DNA of 64,000 bases from Maridesulfovibrio sp. (lineage in GTDB: Bacteria; Desulfobacterota; Desulfovibrionia; Desulfovibrionales; Desulfovibrionaceae), in the NCBI RefSeq assembly GCF_963677005.1, contig NZ_OY781616.1, forward strand, positions 2,290,766 to 2,354,765. The letters run 5' to 3'. The notes under the pieces are model-generated. The model did not search any database and was not told the origin of the DNA. It worked only from the letters and a program-made list of their open reading frames with translations. Both the position numbers and the translations under genes were made by a program. The first letter of the stretch is position 1. Each line of letters starts with the position of its first letter. Shown in pieces: positions 35,098-46,218 of this stretch.

Positions 35098-35128
35098 GGC
35101 CCCGCCTTTACAAGCGGGGCCTTTTTTT
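35098..35128 (+). terminator. Terminator of the hdr-flx operon
   Basis: GGCCCCGC (35098-35105) pairs with GCGGGGCC (35114-35121), followed by TTTTTTTATTA. Confidence 0.9.
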
Positions 35129-35142
35129 ATTATCTAAAAAGT

Positions 35143-35511
35143 ATGAGAATACTGCTTGTAGATGATGAAAGAATAAACATCCTGTCCGCATCAAAGATGC
35201 TGGAACGGCATGGGCATGAGGTAACAACCGCGGTCAACGGGGCACAAGCCCTGGAGAAACTCGCCGAAGGCGATTTTGACTGTGTTCTCATGGACCTGCA
35301 GATGCCGGTAATGGACGGTCTGGAAGCTTCCGGAAAAATCCGCGACAGAAAGACCTTCGGAGACAAAGCCGATATCCCCATCATAGCGATGACCGGACAC
35401 AGTTACGATGATGCAAAAGAGGACATGGACAAGGCCGGGCTGACGTTATTTGTCTCCAAGCCTTTTGATATGAACTCGCTGCTGGCTGCTCTGGAAAAAG
35501 CTGCTCCCTGA
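35143..35511 (+). CDS. Stand-alone response-regulator receiver domain
   Basis: A 122-residue CheY-like protein with LLVDDERINIL, the phospho-acceptor aspartate in CVLMDLQMPVMDG (about D50-55), the conserved MTGHS threonine region and the VSKPFDM lysine. No output domain. It starts 20 bases after the hdr-flx terminator, so it may be read through or have a promoter overlapping the terminator. Its histidine-kinase partner cannot be named; hybrid kinases and Hpt proteins further on are possible partners. Confidence 0.87.
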   Translation: MRILLVDDERINILSASKMLERHGHEVTTAVNGAQALEKLAEGDFDCVLMDLQMPVMDGLEASGKIRDRKTFGDKADIPIIAMTGHSYDDAKEDMDKAGLTLFVSKPFDMNSLLAALEKAAP

Positions 35512-35561
35512 GACAGTAGGGAACAGATGCCGAGAGTCGAGACGGCCCCGGTATAAAATGC

Positions 35562-35597
35562 AAAATCCCCGGCAACCTTATGGCTGCCGGGGATTTT
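35562..35597. terminator. Bidirectional terminator, receiver gene / groEL
   Basis: A 13-base perfect stem (AAAATCCCCGGCA at 35562-35574 with 35585-35597) lies between the convergent receiver and groEL genes, with A/T runs on both sides. Confidence 0.85.
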
Positions 35598-35628
35598 AAG
35601 ATTTATGGCTGTGGTGAAACCGGGGAGG

Positions 35629-37308
<1,680 letters not shown>

Positions 37309-37359
37309 TTATCTCCTTAAAAGATATGATCTATAAAAAATGTTCAGGCAAAAACCGTA

Positions 37360-37647
37360 TTATTCAACGACAGCAAGAATGTCGTCTTCGCGCATGATCA
37401 GGTGGTCCACACCGTCGATGCTGATTTCCGTGCCTGCGTATTTTGCGAAAAGAACAGCATCGCCTTCTTTAATTCCCATGGCGATTCTGGCACCGTCGTC
37501 ATCGACTTTGCCGGGACCGGCAGCAACGACTTCACCTTTCAAGGGTTTTTCCTTGGCGGAGTCGGGGATGATGATTCCGCCTACAGTTTTTTCTTCCACT
37601 TCAAGGCGTCTGACCAGAACGCGGTCATTAAGCGGCTTAAGTTTCAT
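37360..37647 (-). CDS. groES: GroES, 10-kDa co-chaperonin
   Basis: The 95-residue GroES lid protein: [14 protein letters not shown] start, the mobile-loop segment [18 protein letters not shown] and the C-terminal DILAVVE. Length is typical. GGAGGA precedes the ATG. It is 57 bases before groEL, and its upstream region has a sigma-70-like promoter. I looked for a CIRCE repeat there and did not find one. Confidence 0.97.
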   Translation of the reverse strand: MKLKPLNDRVLVRRLEVEEKTVGGIIIPDSAKEKPLKGEVVAAGPGKVDDDGARIAMGIKEGDAVLFAKYAGTEISIDGVDHLIMREDDILAVVE

Positions 37648-37761
37648 GTGTTGTCCTCCAAAACATATTCAATAACTTTTTTTGATAGGGCGCCCGGCCC
37701 TTTCCGTATTTCGACCCGTGTTCAATCATCAGGTAAAATGTCCGGCCGAACGGATTGAATC

Positions 37762-37789
37762 AAAGTAAGACATTATCCTGAACTGTCAA
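37762..37789 (-). promoter_or_regulatory. Candidate groESL promoter
   Basis: Minus-strand TTGACA (37784-37789) and TACTTT (37762-37767) with a 16-base spacer, about 115 bases before groES. No sigma-32-type or CIRCE pattern is seen. Confidence 0.5.
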
Positions 37790-37831
37790 CCACGCCTGTC
37801 TTTTTTTTTGCGAAATTAACGAAAGACAGGA

Positions 37832-38476
37832 TCAGGCCAGGTCCTTGGCCACGAAAACCACCCTTCCCAAAGCGGCCCAGCCGCGAAACTCATCCCCTAT
37901 TTGCAGGCTGATGGTCCTCGGCTCGGAATCCCTGTTGTCCGACACAAGAATGATTTTGCCCGGTTCTTTTGCCACCCTGCGGATAACAATTTCCCTGTCA
38001 ATGCGGAAGGCGTATATGCGCCCCTCGTACAGCTCCCTTTGAGACTGATCCACAATGATCCCGTCCCCGTCCTCAATTCTCGGGCTCATGGCATCGCCAG
38101 TGACGTTGACAAATATCATATCATCCGCAGACCCCATGTCGGCAAGCCGGTCAGCGGCGAATGCAATCCGGCTTTCACTCCCGGAAGGAGTCAGTGACTC
38201 GCCGCTCTCGTCCGGACGGGTAATACCCTCCTGAACTGTGGTAAACCCGGTGTTCGGACATTCTGGTGTCCCTCCGGGAAAAACAATACGGGCCCCGACC
38301 TCGTCAAGCACTTTTGCCACCACCTGTATGTGCTTGCCTCTTTCCTGCCGGATGTACCTGATGATCTGATTGGGTGCCACTCCGCATGCTTTGGCCATCT
38401 GCGTGGGGTTGGTATATTTTTTCCCCGGGCCGATCATACTCTTCAATCCCTCGACCATATCCGTATAAAAACTCAT
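37832..38476 (-). CDS. S24/LexA-fold repressor lacking the catalytic serine and lysine
   Basis: A 214-residue regulator: helix-turn-helix at about residues 25-60 (TNPTQMAKACGVAPNQIIRYI), linker, and a LexA/CI-type C-terminal domain at about 115-212. In that domain the nucleophile of the family is the serine before methionine in G.SM; here it reads VTGDAMSP, alanine in place of serine. The general-base lysine position in the following strand pair reads EIVIRRV, arginine in place of lysine. Both catalytic residues are therefore missing, so self-cleavage is not expected. It faces the Mor-like gene across an AT-rich region with a palindrome. Confidence 0.82.
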   Translation of the reverse strand: MSFYTDMVEGLKSMIGPGKKYTNPTQMAKACGVAPNQIIRYIRQERGKHIQVVAKVLDEVGARIVFPGGTPECPNTGFTTVQEGITRPDESGESLTPSGSESRIAFAADRLADMGSADDMIFVNVTGDAMSPRIEDGDGIIVDQSQRELYEGRIYAFRIDREIVIRRVAKEPGKIILVSDNRDSEPRTISLQIGDEFRGWAALGRVVFVAKDLA

Positions 38477-38561
38477 GCTGCCTCCTTGGAAAAATCATGT
38501 ACACTTTTTTAAAAAAAATGTCGTCATATAGTTTTAAATTGAGTCTATTTATTTAATTTTA

Positions 38562-38573
38562 TACCAATTGGTA
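38562..38573. promoter_or_regulatory. Palindromic candidate operator TACCAATTGGTA
   Basis: A 12-base perfect palindrome in the divergent, AT-rich region between the S24-type repressor and the Mor-like gene, about 90 bases from the repressor start. Autoregulation by the repressor is a plausible guess. Confidence 0.45.
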
Positions 38574-38707
38574 AATTTATTTTATTAAATGGCTTGCATT
38601 ATAGACCGGTAAACAATATTAAGACTCCCGTTGTTATAAGCCGGTTCCACCGGCACGGGTAAAAAACATATCGCAGAACACGTGCGACAACGGATAAAGG
38701 AGACATC

Positions 38708-39007
38708 ATGATTTCAGGAGAAGCTTCGATAGGACGAAAGTTTCCTGAACAGGACGAGATGAAAGGTATGTCGGCAGAGAGCCTGCTCAGGATACTGGGA
38801 GACGAAGCTGCGGAACGGCTTATGTACTACTGGGGCGGAGCAAGGGTTTCCGTACCGGGCATAAAGGATCTGAGCCGGGTGCGCCTGCGGGAAAGGATAC
38901 GACAGGCTTATGCCGATGGAGCCACTCCGGCCCAGATTGCGGAAAGGTTCGGGATTTCGGTAAGAACAGCGCAAAGATTGCGGGCGCATCAGACCGACAT
39001 TGAATGA
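38708..39007 (+). CDS. Mor-like (phage Mu middle-operon regulator family) DNA-binding protein
   Basis: A 99-residue protein. After an N-terminal helix it has WGGARVSVPGIKDLSRVRLR, close to the GG-beta-strand phrase of Mu Mor/C proteins, and then a helix-turn-helix (AYADGATPAQIAERFGISVR). AAGGAG precedes the ATG. It may be a domesticated phage-type regulator; there are no other phage genes here. It is divergent from the dead S24-type repressor, a repressor-activator arrangement that recalls phage switches. Confidence 0.65.
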   Translation: MISGEASIGRKFPEQDEMKGMSAESLLRILGDEAAERLMYYWGGARVSVPGIKDLSRVRLRERIRQAYADGATPAQIAERFGISVRTAQRLRAHQTDIE

Positions 39008-39314
39008 AAAGCCGAAATGTTATATTATATTATGGTAGAAACATGTATGGAAATACTAATGGTATAAAGTCAGACCACCCGCTATTGTGATATAAGTTTT
39101 TGAAAACGCGCATCGACCGGCAGCAACTCGTATCGCGGAACGGTCTGACATGACGGTTCCGGTTGTCATCTCAAGGGACGGCTGTTCCGCCGGTGGAGAA
39201 AAAATTGACCCCGGTTTTGGGGCACTTAATATAAATAGCACCTGCTCTGAGTAAAAAAACGGCTTGAAGGAATATGACCAGATTAAAGGCAAAAAAACCT
39301 GACGGTTATTTATA
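39008..39314. other. Intergenic region before the PAS-GGDEF gene
   Basis: About 300 bases with no open frame of note. TTGACC (39205-39210) and TAATAT (39227-39232), 16 bases apart, are a likely promoter for the cyclase gene, with a 70-base leader. Confidence 0.5.
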
Positions 39315-41657
39315 ATGAATAAAAAGAAATTCCCTGTAATCAAGCGTTTTGCCATACGCTTTCTTCCGGTAGCCGTATTCATCCTCGCCGTTGCTGTAAT
39401 AGTCCACATCAACCAGCGCGCACAGTATGTGGAAAGTGTCCGAAGTAACGAACTGAGCATGATCTACAGCGACTACATTACCATGACAGGGTGGCTTGAA
39501 TCCGGCATTGAAGATGTAAGCTTTCTGGCCGGACTGGTGGAAAAAAAGATGTGCCGGGCGGGTGCATCTCCAGCCTGTATGGACGATATTGCGGACACAT
39601 TCACAACTTTTGCCCAGGAAAACCGCAATTGCGTTCAGGTCCGGCTGCTTTCGTCACAGGGCCAGGAGCTTGTGCGGATCAATGTTGAAGAAGGGAAAGC
39701 CAGCCGAGTTGAAAAAAAACAACTTCAGGACAAAAGCGGACGCGATTACTTCCGTGACTCCAAAGGGATAGGGAAAGGAGTTTATGTCTCGGCCTTTGAC
39801 CTCAACATTGAGTTCGGGAAAATAAGTGAACCGAGGCTCCCCGTAATACGGTTCATGAAAAACATTTTTGGTCGCGAAAACGAACCCCTCGGAGTGCTGG
39901 TTATAAACCTCTCCGGCAACAGCCTGCTGGAATTCATCAAAAAAACTTCAGAATCATCTTTCGGCTGGTGCGGGCTGGCCAACAAATCCGGAGGGTGGCT
40001 GGTAGCTCCGGAGAGAAGCCTGGACTGGCTTTTTCTATTCGGAGAAAAAAGCGGCTACATGATGGATACATTCCCGCACGAATGGGAACTTATCCGCAAA
40101 GGAAATTCAGGACAATTCACGTCCGGCGAAGGGCTTTTCACCTACGACACGGTAAAACCGTCCAGCTTTTCATCCTCTTTCAAACACAATGTGATCTTCA
40201 ACGAAAACTGGAAAATAATTGGCATGGTAGATGAGAGCAACCTGGTTGCCCCGTTCAGCAATGTCACTATCGCCCTTTTCGGACTTCTTTATCTGATGAG
40301 CGGATTTTTTTTCTGGCGGATGACGGTCTCCACGCTCGAAAGCGAAAAAATGCGGGAAGCATTGGAGGAAAGCGAGAGACGGTTTATGGATGTGGCAGAT
40401 GCTGCGGGAGAATTCATCTGGGAAACAGGGCCCGACGGCTGCTTTGTCTTTGTTACCGGCCGTGCAGGCGATATTCTCGGTTACAGCGCCGAAGAACTCA
40501 TCGGCAGATCGCCTTTCGACTTTGTTGATGAAGAGTCTTCATGGGAAGTCCGCAAGGAATTTCTCGATGCGGCCCATAACGGCAACAGCTTCAACGGACT
40601 GGTTTTCAAATTCGTAAACAGGGAAGGCCGAAAACTCTGGCTGGAATTCAACGGAGTCCCGGTCTTTGACGCACAGGGAACTGTGACCGGTTTTCGCGGA
40701 GCGACATCGGACATCACGGCGCAGCAGAAAGCTCTGCAGGACCTGACAGACCGTGAAAACATGCTCCAGAGTATAAGTGATTCGGTTCAGGACGCCCTTG
40801 TGCTTATGGATGAAAACGGGCTTGTCCACTTCTGGAATCAGGCCGCTGAAAGTATTTTCGGCTACACATCGGAAGAAATGCTGGGTGAAAGCCTCCGGTG
40901 CTGCATTCTCGAAGAAGATAACGAGGATATTTCCGGAACAGAAGAAGGGGCAGACGGAGTTGAAGGACTTTTTTCCCGGCACGGTTCCTTCACCGTTAAT
41001 GTAAGGCGCAAGACCGGAAAAATTTTTCCCGCCGAAGTCCTTCTCTCCCCGCTTCGCAAGGATGAACAATGGTGGGTTGTGGGAACAATCAGGGATGTAA
41101 CCGAGCGCAAGGAAGCGGAAGACAAACTCAGAAAACTGGCCACCACCGACCCCCTGACAGGATTGGCCAACCGCCGCCACTTCATGGAAAGCGCCGAAGA
41201 AGCTCTTGAGCGCTCCCTCCGTTACGGGCACGAGCTTTCCCTTATGATGATGGACATAGACTTCTTCAAGAACGTCAATGACATGTATGGACATGATGCG
41301 GGAGATGATGTCCTCAAAGGTCTGGCAGCAGCCGGACTGAAAATTCTGCGTCAGATAGATGTATTCGGCAGGATAGGAGGAGAGGAATTTTCCATTCTGC
41401 TGCCGGATACGGGGCTGGAAGGCGCCAGAATAGTTGCAGAACGACTGCGGCAGGAAATAGAAAAGACAAGAATGATTACCCGTTCCGGAGAACTGACAAT
41501 CACTGTCAGCATAGGTGTAGCAAACCTGAACGAACAGACCAGGTCCCTTGAACACCTGCTGAAGGCGGCGGATATCGGTCTATATGCCGCAAAGCATGCG
41601 GGCAGGAACAGGGTGGAAATACAGATTTCTCCGGACGGTTCCGTTGAAAAAAAATAG
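39315..41657 (+). CDS. Membrane PAS-PAS-GGDEF diguanylate cyclase
   Basis: A 780-residue sensor. A membrane helix (about 12-30) is followed by a large periplasmic Cache-like domain, a second helix (about 318-338), a PAS at about 355-475 with PAC, a second PAS at about 480-600, and a C-terminal GGDEF domain at about 605-770. The active site reads GGEEF and has an RQID inhibitory site five residues before it, so it should make c-di-GMP and be feedback-inhibited. ATTDPLTGLANRRHF opens the catalytic domain. The ligand of the periplasmic domain is unknown. Convergent with cheX. Confidence 0.9.
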   Translation: MNKKKFPVIKRFAIRFLPVAVFILAVAVIVHINQRAQYVESVRSNELSMIYSDYITMTGWLESGIEDVSFLAGLVEKKMCRAGASPACMDDIADTFTTFAQENRNCVQVRLLSSQGQELVRINVEEGKASRVEKKQLQDKSGRDYFRDSKGIGKGVYVSAFDLNIEFGKISEPRLPVIRFMKNIFGRENEPLGVLVINLSGNSLLEFIKKTSESSFGWCGLANKSGGWLVAPERSLDWLFLFGEKSGYMMDTFPHEWELIRKGNSGQFTSGEGLFTYDTVKPSSFSSSFKHNVIFNENWKIIGMVDESNLVAPFSNVTIALFGLLYLMSGFFFWRMTVSTLESEKMREALEESERRFMDVADAAGEFIWETGPDGCFVFVTGRAGDILGYSAEELIGRSPFDFVDEESSWEVRKEFLDAAHNGNSFNGLVFKFVNREGRKLWLEFNGVPVFDAQGTVTGFRGATSDITAQQKALQDLTDRENMLQSISDSVQDALVLMDENGLVHFWNQAAESIFGYTSEEMLGESLRCCILEEDNEDISGTEEGADGVEGLFSRHGSFTVNVRRKTGKIFPAEVLLSPLRKDEQWWVVGTIRDVTERKEAEDKLRKLATTDPLTGLANRRHFMESAEEALERSLRYGHELSLMMMDIDFFKNVNDMYGHDAGDDVLKGLAAAGLKILRQIDVFGRIGGEEFSILLPDTGLEGARIVAERLRQEIEKTRMITRSGELTITVSIGVANLNEQTRSLEHLLKAADIGLYAAKHAGRNRVEIQISPDGSVEKK

Positions 41658-41866
41658 CCTCTGGCTGAAGGCGGGCATGAGGAAGGCTGGGTAGTCAGAT
41701 ATCGGCTGCTTAAAAAATATGGAAATTTCTTTTCAGCACAGGGCCGGTCAGTTCATCTTAAAAATCTTTGAATATGATATAGGCGGTACGCCGGGAGCAA
41801 AAACTCCGTGCGGCAGCAAGGGTCTCTGTTTTTGCCCCCTGCTGCTGTCTGTTTGTACCATGGTTC

Positions 41867-42325
41867 TTAATCAAACCCGAATTCAATAGTGAAACCGCCG
41901 TGCTCCGTAGTAAAAGGAATGGCCATTACCGGACCGGCTGTAACGTGGGCAATTGTATGGTTGTCACCCATGATAACTGTCGGGGTGGAGCCTTGAAGCT
42001 TGTACCCCATCTCGGTGAGCCCGGCACGGGCCTGCCCTGAGACCATATTGGTAATTTCACCAACCGCATCCTTTACATCCTGAACGATATCCTGAATATC
42101 ATCACCGAGCATATTCTTGACGATCTGAGCGGCACAAGCCTTGTCGAATGAAATTGAAACGCTTCCGCTGACATTTCCTGTAAAACCGACAATACCGGTA
42201 ACATCGCCTGTGGCCATGTTGCCTTTTTTTACAAAAGGTTTTCCGGCCTTGGGAGTGACCATGGCCATCATTGTCAGAATATCAGAGGTTGCCTTGATAA
42301 AAGGCTTAGCCAATTCTACATTCAT
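41867..42325 (-). CDS. cheX: CheX-type chemotaxis phosphatase
   Basis: A 152-residue protein of the CheC/CheX/FliY group with a single ExxN catalytic site, AVGEITNMVSGQA (about residues 85-97), which dephosphorylates CheY-P. The overall length and single site fit CheX rather than CheC. It could act on the receiver proteins of the chemotaxis system to which the two MCPs here report. It has its own promoter region; no chemotaxis operon adjoins it. Confidence 0.82.
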   Translation of the reverse strand: MNVELAKPFIKATSDILTMMAMVTPKAGKPFVKKGNMATGDVTGIVGFTGNVSGSVSISFDKACAAQIVKNMLGDDIQDIVQDVKDAVGEITNMVSGQARAGLTEMGYKLQGSTPTVIMGDNHTIAHVTAGPVMAIPFTTEHGGFTIEFGFD

Positions 42326-42787
42326 TATACGGACTCCTTGAAAATTATAAGCGCCACAACCTTTTATTTTGCAGACTTACCTGTGTCAATTTACGAAGTT
42401 GCAGGCAGTCACTCTCTTTTTGACCGGAGCATCCCGATCCTTTGTTGCCCGCAACAATATTCTGCGGAAAAGGTATCAACCTCCCTGCTGTTACTGCAAG
42501 TTAGCAGAAAAAGAGGATATCAACAAATTGTTTCATCGGCAATGGACAGTATGGCCGGTAATAAGCACGAAACGACAAAAACCGGCATTCGCAAAATACA
42601 ATAAGACATCATGACCGAATATTGGACTTTACACTTATCTGTTTTTTGTTTTCGTCATTGTTCTGTGTTTGACCGGAGTTATATTTTTTCGTACTTAGTT
42701 AGGTCGCAAGGTTTGAACTCAATATCGGGCAGCAGCCGGAGCGGGGCTTTCCGGTCCGAAAGAATACAAGATCAAGGATAGAGCCAA
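42326..42787. other. Divergent intergenic region, cheX / glnS
   Basis: About 460 bases without a convincing gene. A good promoter for glnS lies at 42669-42697. The short frames seen here have no ribosome binding site. Confidence 0.55.
42669..42697 (+). promoter_or_regulatory. Candidate sigma-70 promoter of glnS
   Basis: TTGACC (42669-42674) and TACTTA (42692-42697) with a 17-base spacer, about 90 bases before the ATG. Confidence 0.55.
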
Positions 42788-44485
42788 ATGTCAGAAAGCA
42801 ATACCGAATCAAGTGTTGGAAAAAATTTCATCACCGCAATCATAGATAATGATAATGAAACAGGAAAATACGATGGCAGGGTTGCCACCCGTTTTCCTCC
42901 CGAACCGAACGGCTACCTGCATATAGGACACGCCAAATCCATATGTCTCAACTTCGGTCTAGCAATGGACTACAAAGGCACCTGCAACCTGCGCTTTGAC
43001 GACACCAACCCGGTCAAGGAAGAAGTCGAATATGTGGAATCCATACAGGAAGACGTCCACTGGCTCGGGTTCGACTGGGAGGACCGCAAATTTTATTCCT
43101 CCGACTATTTCGGCAAACTGTACGACTTCGCCGTACAGCTGATCAAGGGCGGACACGCATACGTGGACAGCCTGAGTGCGGAAGAAATACGTGAATACAG
43201 GGGAACACTCACTGAACCGGGCAAAAACAGCCCTTACCGGGACCGCTCAGTGGATGAGAACCTCGAATTGTTCGAAAAGATGAAAAACGGTGAATTCGCA
43301 GACGGTGAACATGTCCTGCGGGCCAAAATAGATATGGCTGCTCCGAATGTGATTCTGCGCGACCCGACAATATACCGCATCAGAAAAGCGCACCACCACA
43401 GGACCGGGGACGACTGGTGCATCTACCCTATGTACGACTTCACTCATTGCATTTCCGACTCTCTGGAAGGAATAACCCACTCTATCTGTACACTTGAATT
43501 CGAAAACAACCGTGCTCTTTACGACTGGGTTCTGGAAACTCTCGGAGTATACAGGCCGCAGCAGATTGAATTCGCCAGACTTAATCTGAGCTACACGGTA
43601 ATGAGTAAACGCAGACTGATCCAGCTTGTCGAGGAAGGCCATGTTTCCGGATGGGACGACCCCCGCATGCCCACAATTTCGGGCATGAGAAGACGCGGAT
43701 ACTCTCCGGCATCCATCCGCAATTTCTGCGAACGCATCGGAGTGGCCAAGGCAGCCAACATGGTTGATTTCGCCCTGCTGGAATTTTCCGTGAGAGAAGA
43801 CCTCAATGCCCACTCTCCCAGATTCATGGGTGTGATCAACCCCATTCGTCTGGTTATCGAGAACTATCCCGAGGACAAGACCGAAGAATTCGAATGCCAG
43901 AATAATCCTGAAAATCCGGAAGCAGGAACACGCATGGTTCCTTTTTCCCGCACACTGTACATTGAGCGGGATGATTTCATGGAAGACGCTCCCAAAAAAT
44001 TCTTCCGTCTCTCGGTCGGCAGGGAAGTCCGCCTCAGGGCTGCCTATTACGTAACCTGCACCGGAGTTATCAAGGACGAAAACGGTGAGGTGGTCGAACT
44101 GCGCTGCACCTATGACCCTGAAACAAGGGGAGGCTGGTCCAAGGACGGCCGCAAAGTCAAAGGGACCATTCACTGGGTATCGGTTGAACACGCGGTGGAA
44201 GCGGAAGTCCGTCTTTACGAGCACCTGTTCACCAAGGAAAATCCCATGGACAACAAGGACGGCTCAGACTTCAAGGCCCACATCAACCCGGATTCTCTGG
44301 AAGTCCGTCCAAATTGTTACGTGGAACCGGCGCTCGACAAGGTTGAGCCTGGATTCCGCTGCCAGTTCGAGAGGATCGGATATTTTTGTTCCGACCCGGA
44401 CTCGACCCCGGAAAAGCCGGTATTCAACAGGACCGTAGGTCTTAGGGATACATGGAAAAAAATTGAGAAAAAACAGCAGAAATAG
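42788..44485 (+). CDS. glnS: Glutaminyl-tRNA synthetase
   Basis: A class I synthetase of 565 residues that charges tRNA-Gln. It has [16 protein letters not shown] (about 35-50) with the HIGH signature, [29 protein letters not shown] and the KMSKS-equivalent VMSKRR, then the C-terminal anticodon-binding barrels. A direct GlnRS suggests that this organism does not depend only on the transamidation route for Gln-tRNA. A promoter and a strong terminator mark it as a single-gene unit. Confidence 0.96.
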   Translation: MSESNTESSVGKNFITAIIDNDNETGKYDGRVATRFPPEPNGYLHIGHAKSICLNFGLAMDYKGTCNLRFDDTNPVKEEVEYVESIQEDVHWLGFDWEDRKFYSSDYFGKLYDFAVQLIKGGHAYVDSLSAEEIREYRGTLTEPGKNSPYRDRSVDENLELFEKMKNGEFADGEHVLRAKIDMAAPNVILRDPTIYRIRKAHHHRTGDDWCIYPMYDFTHCISDSLEGITHSICTLEFENNRALYDWVLETLGVYRPQQIEFARLNLSYTVMSKRRLIQLVEEGHVSGWDDPRMPTISGMRRRGYSPASIRNFCERIGVAKAANMVDFALLEFSVREDLNAHSPRFMGVINPIRLVIENYPEDKTEEFECQNNPENPEAGTRMVPFSRTLYIERDDFMEDAPKKFFRLSVGREVRLRAAYYVTCTGVIKDENGEVVELRCTYDPETRGGWSKDGRKVKGTIHWVSVEHAVEAEVRLYEHLFTKENPMDNKDGSDFKAHINPDSLEVRPNCYVEPALDKVEPGFRCQFERIGYFCSDPDSTPEKPVFNRTVGLRDTWKKIEKKQQK

Positions 44486-44510
44486 CAAAACTGCATAAGC
44501 GTATGAAGAT

Positions 44511-44547
44511 AAAAAGCGGGGACCGGGCACGGCCCCCGCTTTTTTTT
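44511..44547 (+). terminator. Terminator after glnS
   Basis: AAAAAGCGGGG / CCCCGCT stem followed by a run of T at 44540-44547. Confidence 0.9.
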
Positions 44548-44678
44548 GCAAAGTACTGCGCCTGCAATTTTTTCATACGTAGTATATCTGGATGAATATT
44601 TCCTCAAAAAGTGTTATCCGTATGGATATGCACTGTCATTCAAGCTGATTCGATTGTACTTTGATCCGGAGGTTGCAC

Positions 44679-46184
44679 ATGAGCACCGAAACAAACAGCC
44701 CCAAACTGGCCATTGCCATTGCCGGAAGAAACAACGTGGGCAAGTCATCCATAATACGCGCACTATCAGGAATTGAAGCCGACGAAGTGGCTCCGATAGC
44801 CCATGAAGACGAGATGTACCCGCTGACCAGGACTGAGATTCAGCCTCTTGGTCCCGTTACCATTTATGATACGGATGCCCATATTCCACACGACGACAGG
44901 GCCAAAGTCATCCGGGAGGGCCTCTACAGCGTAGACGTTGTTGTTATTGTCACCGACGATTCGGGGATAATGGACGAAGAGCGTGAGTTGACCTCGCTTC
45001 TGGGAGAACGCGGAATCCCCTGCGTGATGGTTTTCAACAAGGCGGATATAAGAAGGCCGAGCCTAGCGGACATGGAATTCTGCGGTTCAAGAGGTATCCG
45101 GTTCGTGGCGACCTCGACAGTGGACGGCCGAGGCATAGACCGACTCAAGAAGTCCATTACCGCCCTCGCTCCGGAAGAAAACATGCTCGACCCTGTCCTC
45201 GCCCGCGATCTGATGGGCAAAGGAGACTTCGTGATATGCGTTGTTTCCGAGGACCCGGTATCCCCCAAAGGAAGACTAGGGCTGCCTAAATCACAGGTTC
45301 TAAGAGAAATTCTGGATGCAGGCGGAATAGCTGTCATAGTAAAGGAAGGAGAACTGTATCAGACTATCTCCGGGCACAAACGCCGACCGGCACTGGTCAT
45401 TGCAGACTCGCAGGCTGTGAAAAAAGTTATGGAGACCGTCCCCGGTGATGTTTCCATGACCACCTTCCCGATTCTGTTTGCCCGGCACAAAGGGAACCTT
45501 GAACAGCTTGTTCAGGGAGCAAACGCAATTGACACCCTTAAAGACGGCGACCGGGTGCTCATAGTGGAAGCCTGCCCGCACCACCCCAAGGCGGAAGACC
45601 TTGGAAAGGAAATGATCCCGGCGCGCATAGCAGGATACACAGGGCGCAATATAATTTTTGAATCCAAAACAGGATGCGGGCTTCCCCTTGACTTGAGCGC
45701 ATACAAACTTGTGGTCCACTGCGGAGCCTGCATGGCAGACAGAGCGGACATGCTCAGAAGAATAAGGGATTGCGACCGCCAACAGGTACCCATCACCAAC
45801 TACGGGCTTGCCGTGGCCAAAGTTGACGGTACCCTGAGCAGGCTGATTGAGCCTTTTTTCAAGGACGAAACTGAAGAGCGAAAAGAACTTACCGGGAAAA
45901 TCAATGTTTACCGGGGCAGCAACTCAAAAGCCATGCATCTCGTTGTTCCTGCTGAAATTCATCCGGAAAAAGCGGTTCCTTTCAACCTGATGTATATTTT
46001 CGGAGACATTGAGGTAACGAAAAAGCATATCGGTTTTTCATCCCTGCCCTTTGCCCGCGGCGGACAGCAGAAGATAAAAAAATCCGTGGAGGAATACGGA
46101 TACTGCTTTTACAAGTGGCCAGGCAGAGTGCTTGGAGCTGACCTGGGAGGACTGATTGATGAGGAAGAGGACAGCACCAGTTAA
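44679..46184 (+). CDS. hydF: HydF, [FeFe]-hydrogenase maturation GTPase with a C-terminal extension
   Basis: HydF is the scaffold on which the 2Fe H-cluster precursor is built before transfer to [FeFe]-hydrogenase. Visible: GTPase with GRNNVGKSSIIRALSG, YDTDAHIP, FNKADI; then the dimerisation region; then the cluster motif CPHH ... HCGACM (C-x-H plus HCxxC). The ATG at 44679 has GGAGG at seven bases. The core ends near residue 395; about 105 more residues follow (VYRGSNSKAMHLVVPAEIHPE ... FYKWPGR split), which I do not recognise. HydE, HydG and the hydrogenase are not in the window. Confidence 0.92.
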   Translation: MSTETNSPKLAIAIAGRNNVGKSSIIRALSGIEADEVAPIAHEDEMYPLTRTEIQPLGPVTIYDTDAHIPHDDRAKVIREGLYSVDVVVIVTDDSGIMDEERELTSLLGERGIPCVMVFNKADIRRPSLADMEFCGSRGIRFVATSTVDGRGIDRLKKSITALAPEENMLDPVLARDLMGKGDFVICVVSEDPVSPKGRLGLPKSQVLREILDAGGIAVIVKEGELYQTISGHKRRPALVIADSQAVKKVMETVPGDVSMTTFPILFARHKGNLEQLVQGANAIDTLKDGDRVLIVEACPHHPKAEDLGKEMIPARIAGYTGRNIIFESKTGCGLPLDLSAYKLVVHCGACMADRADMLRRIRDCDRQQVPITNYGLAVAKVDGTLSRLIEPFFKDETEERKELTGKINVYRGSNSKAMHLVVPAEIHPEKAVPFNLMYIFGDIEVTKKHIGFSSLPFARGGQQKIKKSVEEYGYCFYKWPGRVLGADLGGLIDEEEDSTS

Positions 46185-46218
46185 CCGCAACCGCATGAAG
46201 GATATGGACTGAACCTGA

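Noticed and set aside
37648..37831. CIRCE element before groES
   Set aside because: I searched for TTAGCACTC-N9-GAGTGCTAA and found no match or near match on either strand.
40539..41555. 338-residue frame antisense to the PAS-GGDEF gene
   Set aside because: Shadow of a gene with clear PAS and GGDEF motifs.
43247..44224. 325-residue frame antisense to glnS
   Set aside because: Shadow of a clear GlnRS gene.
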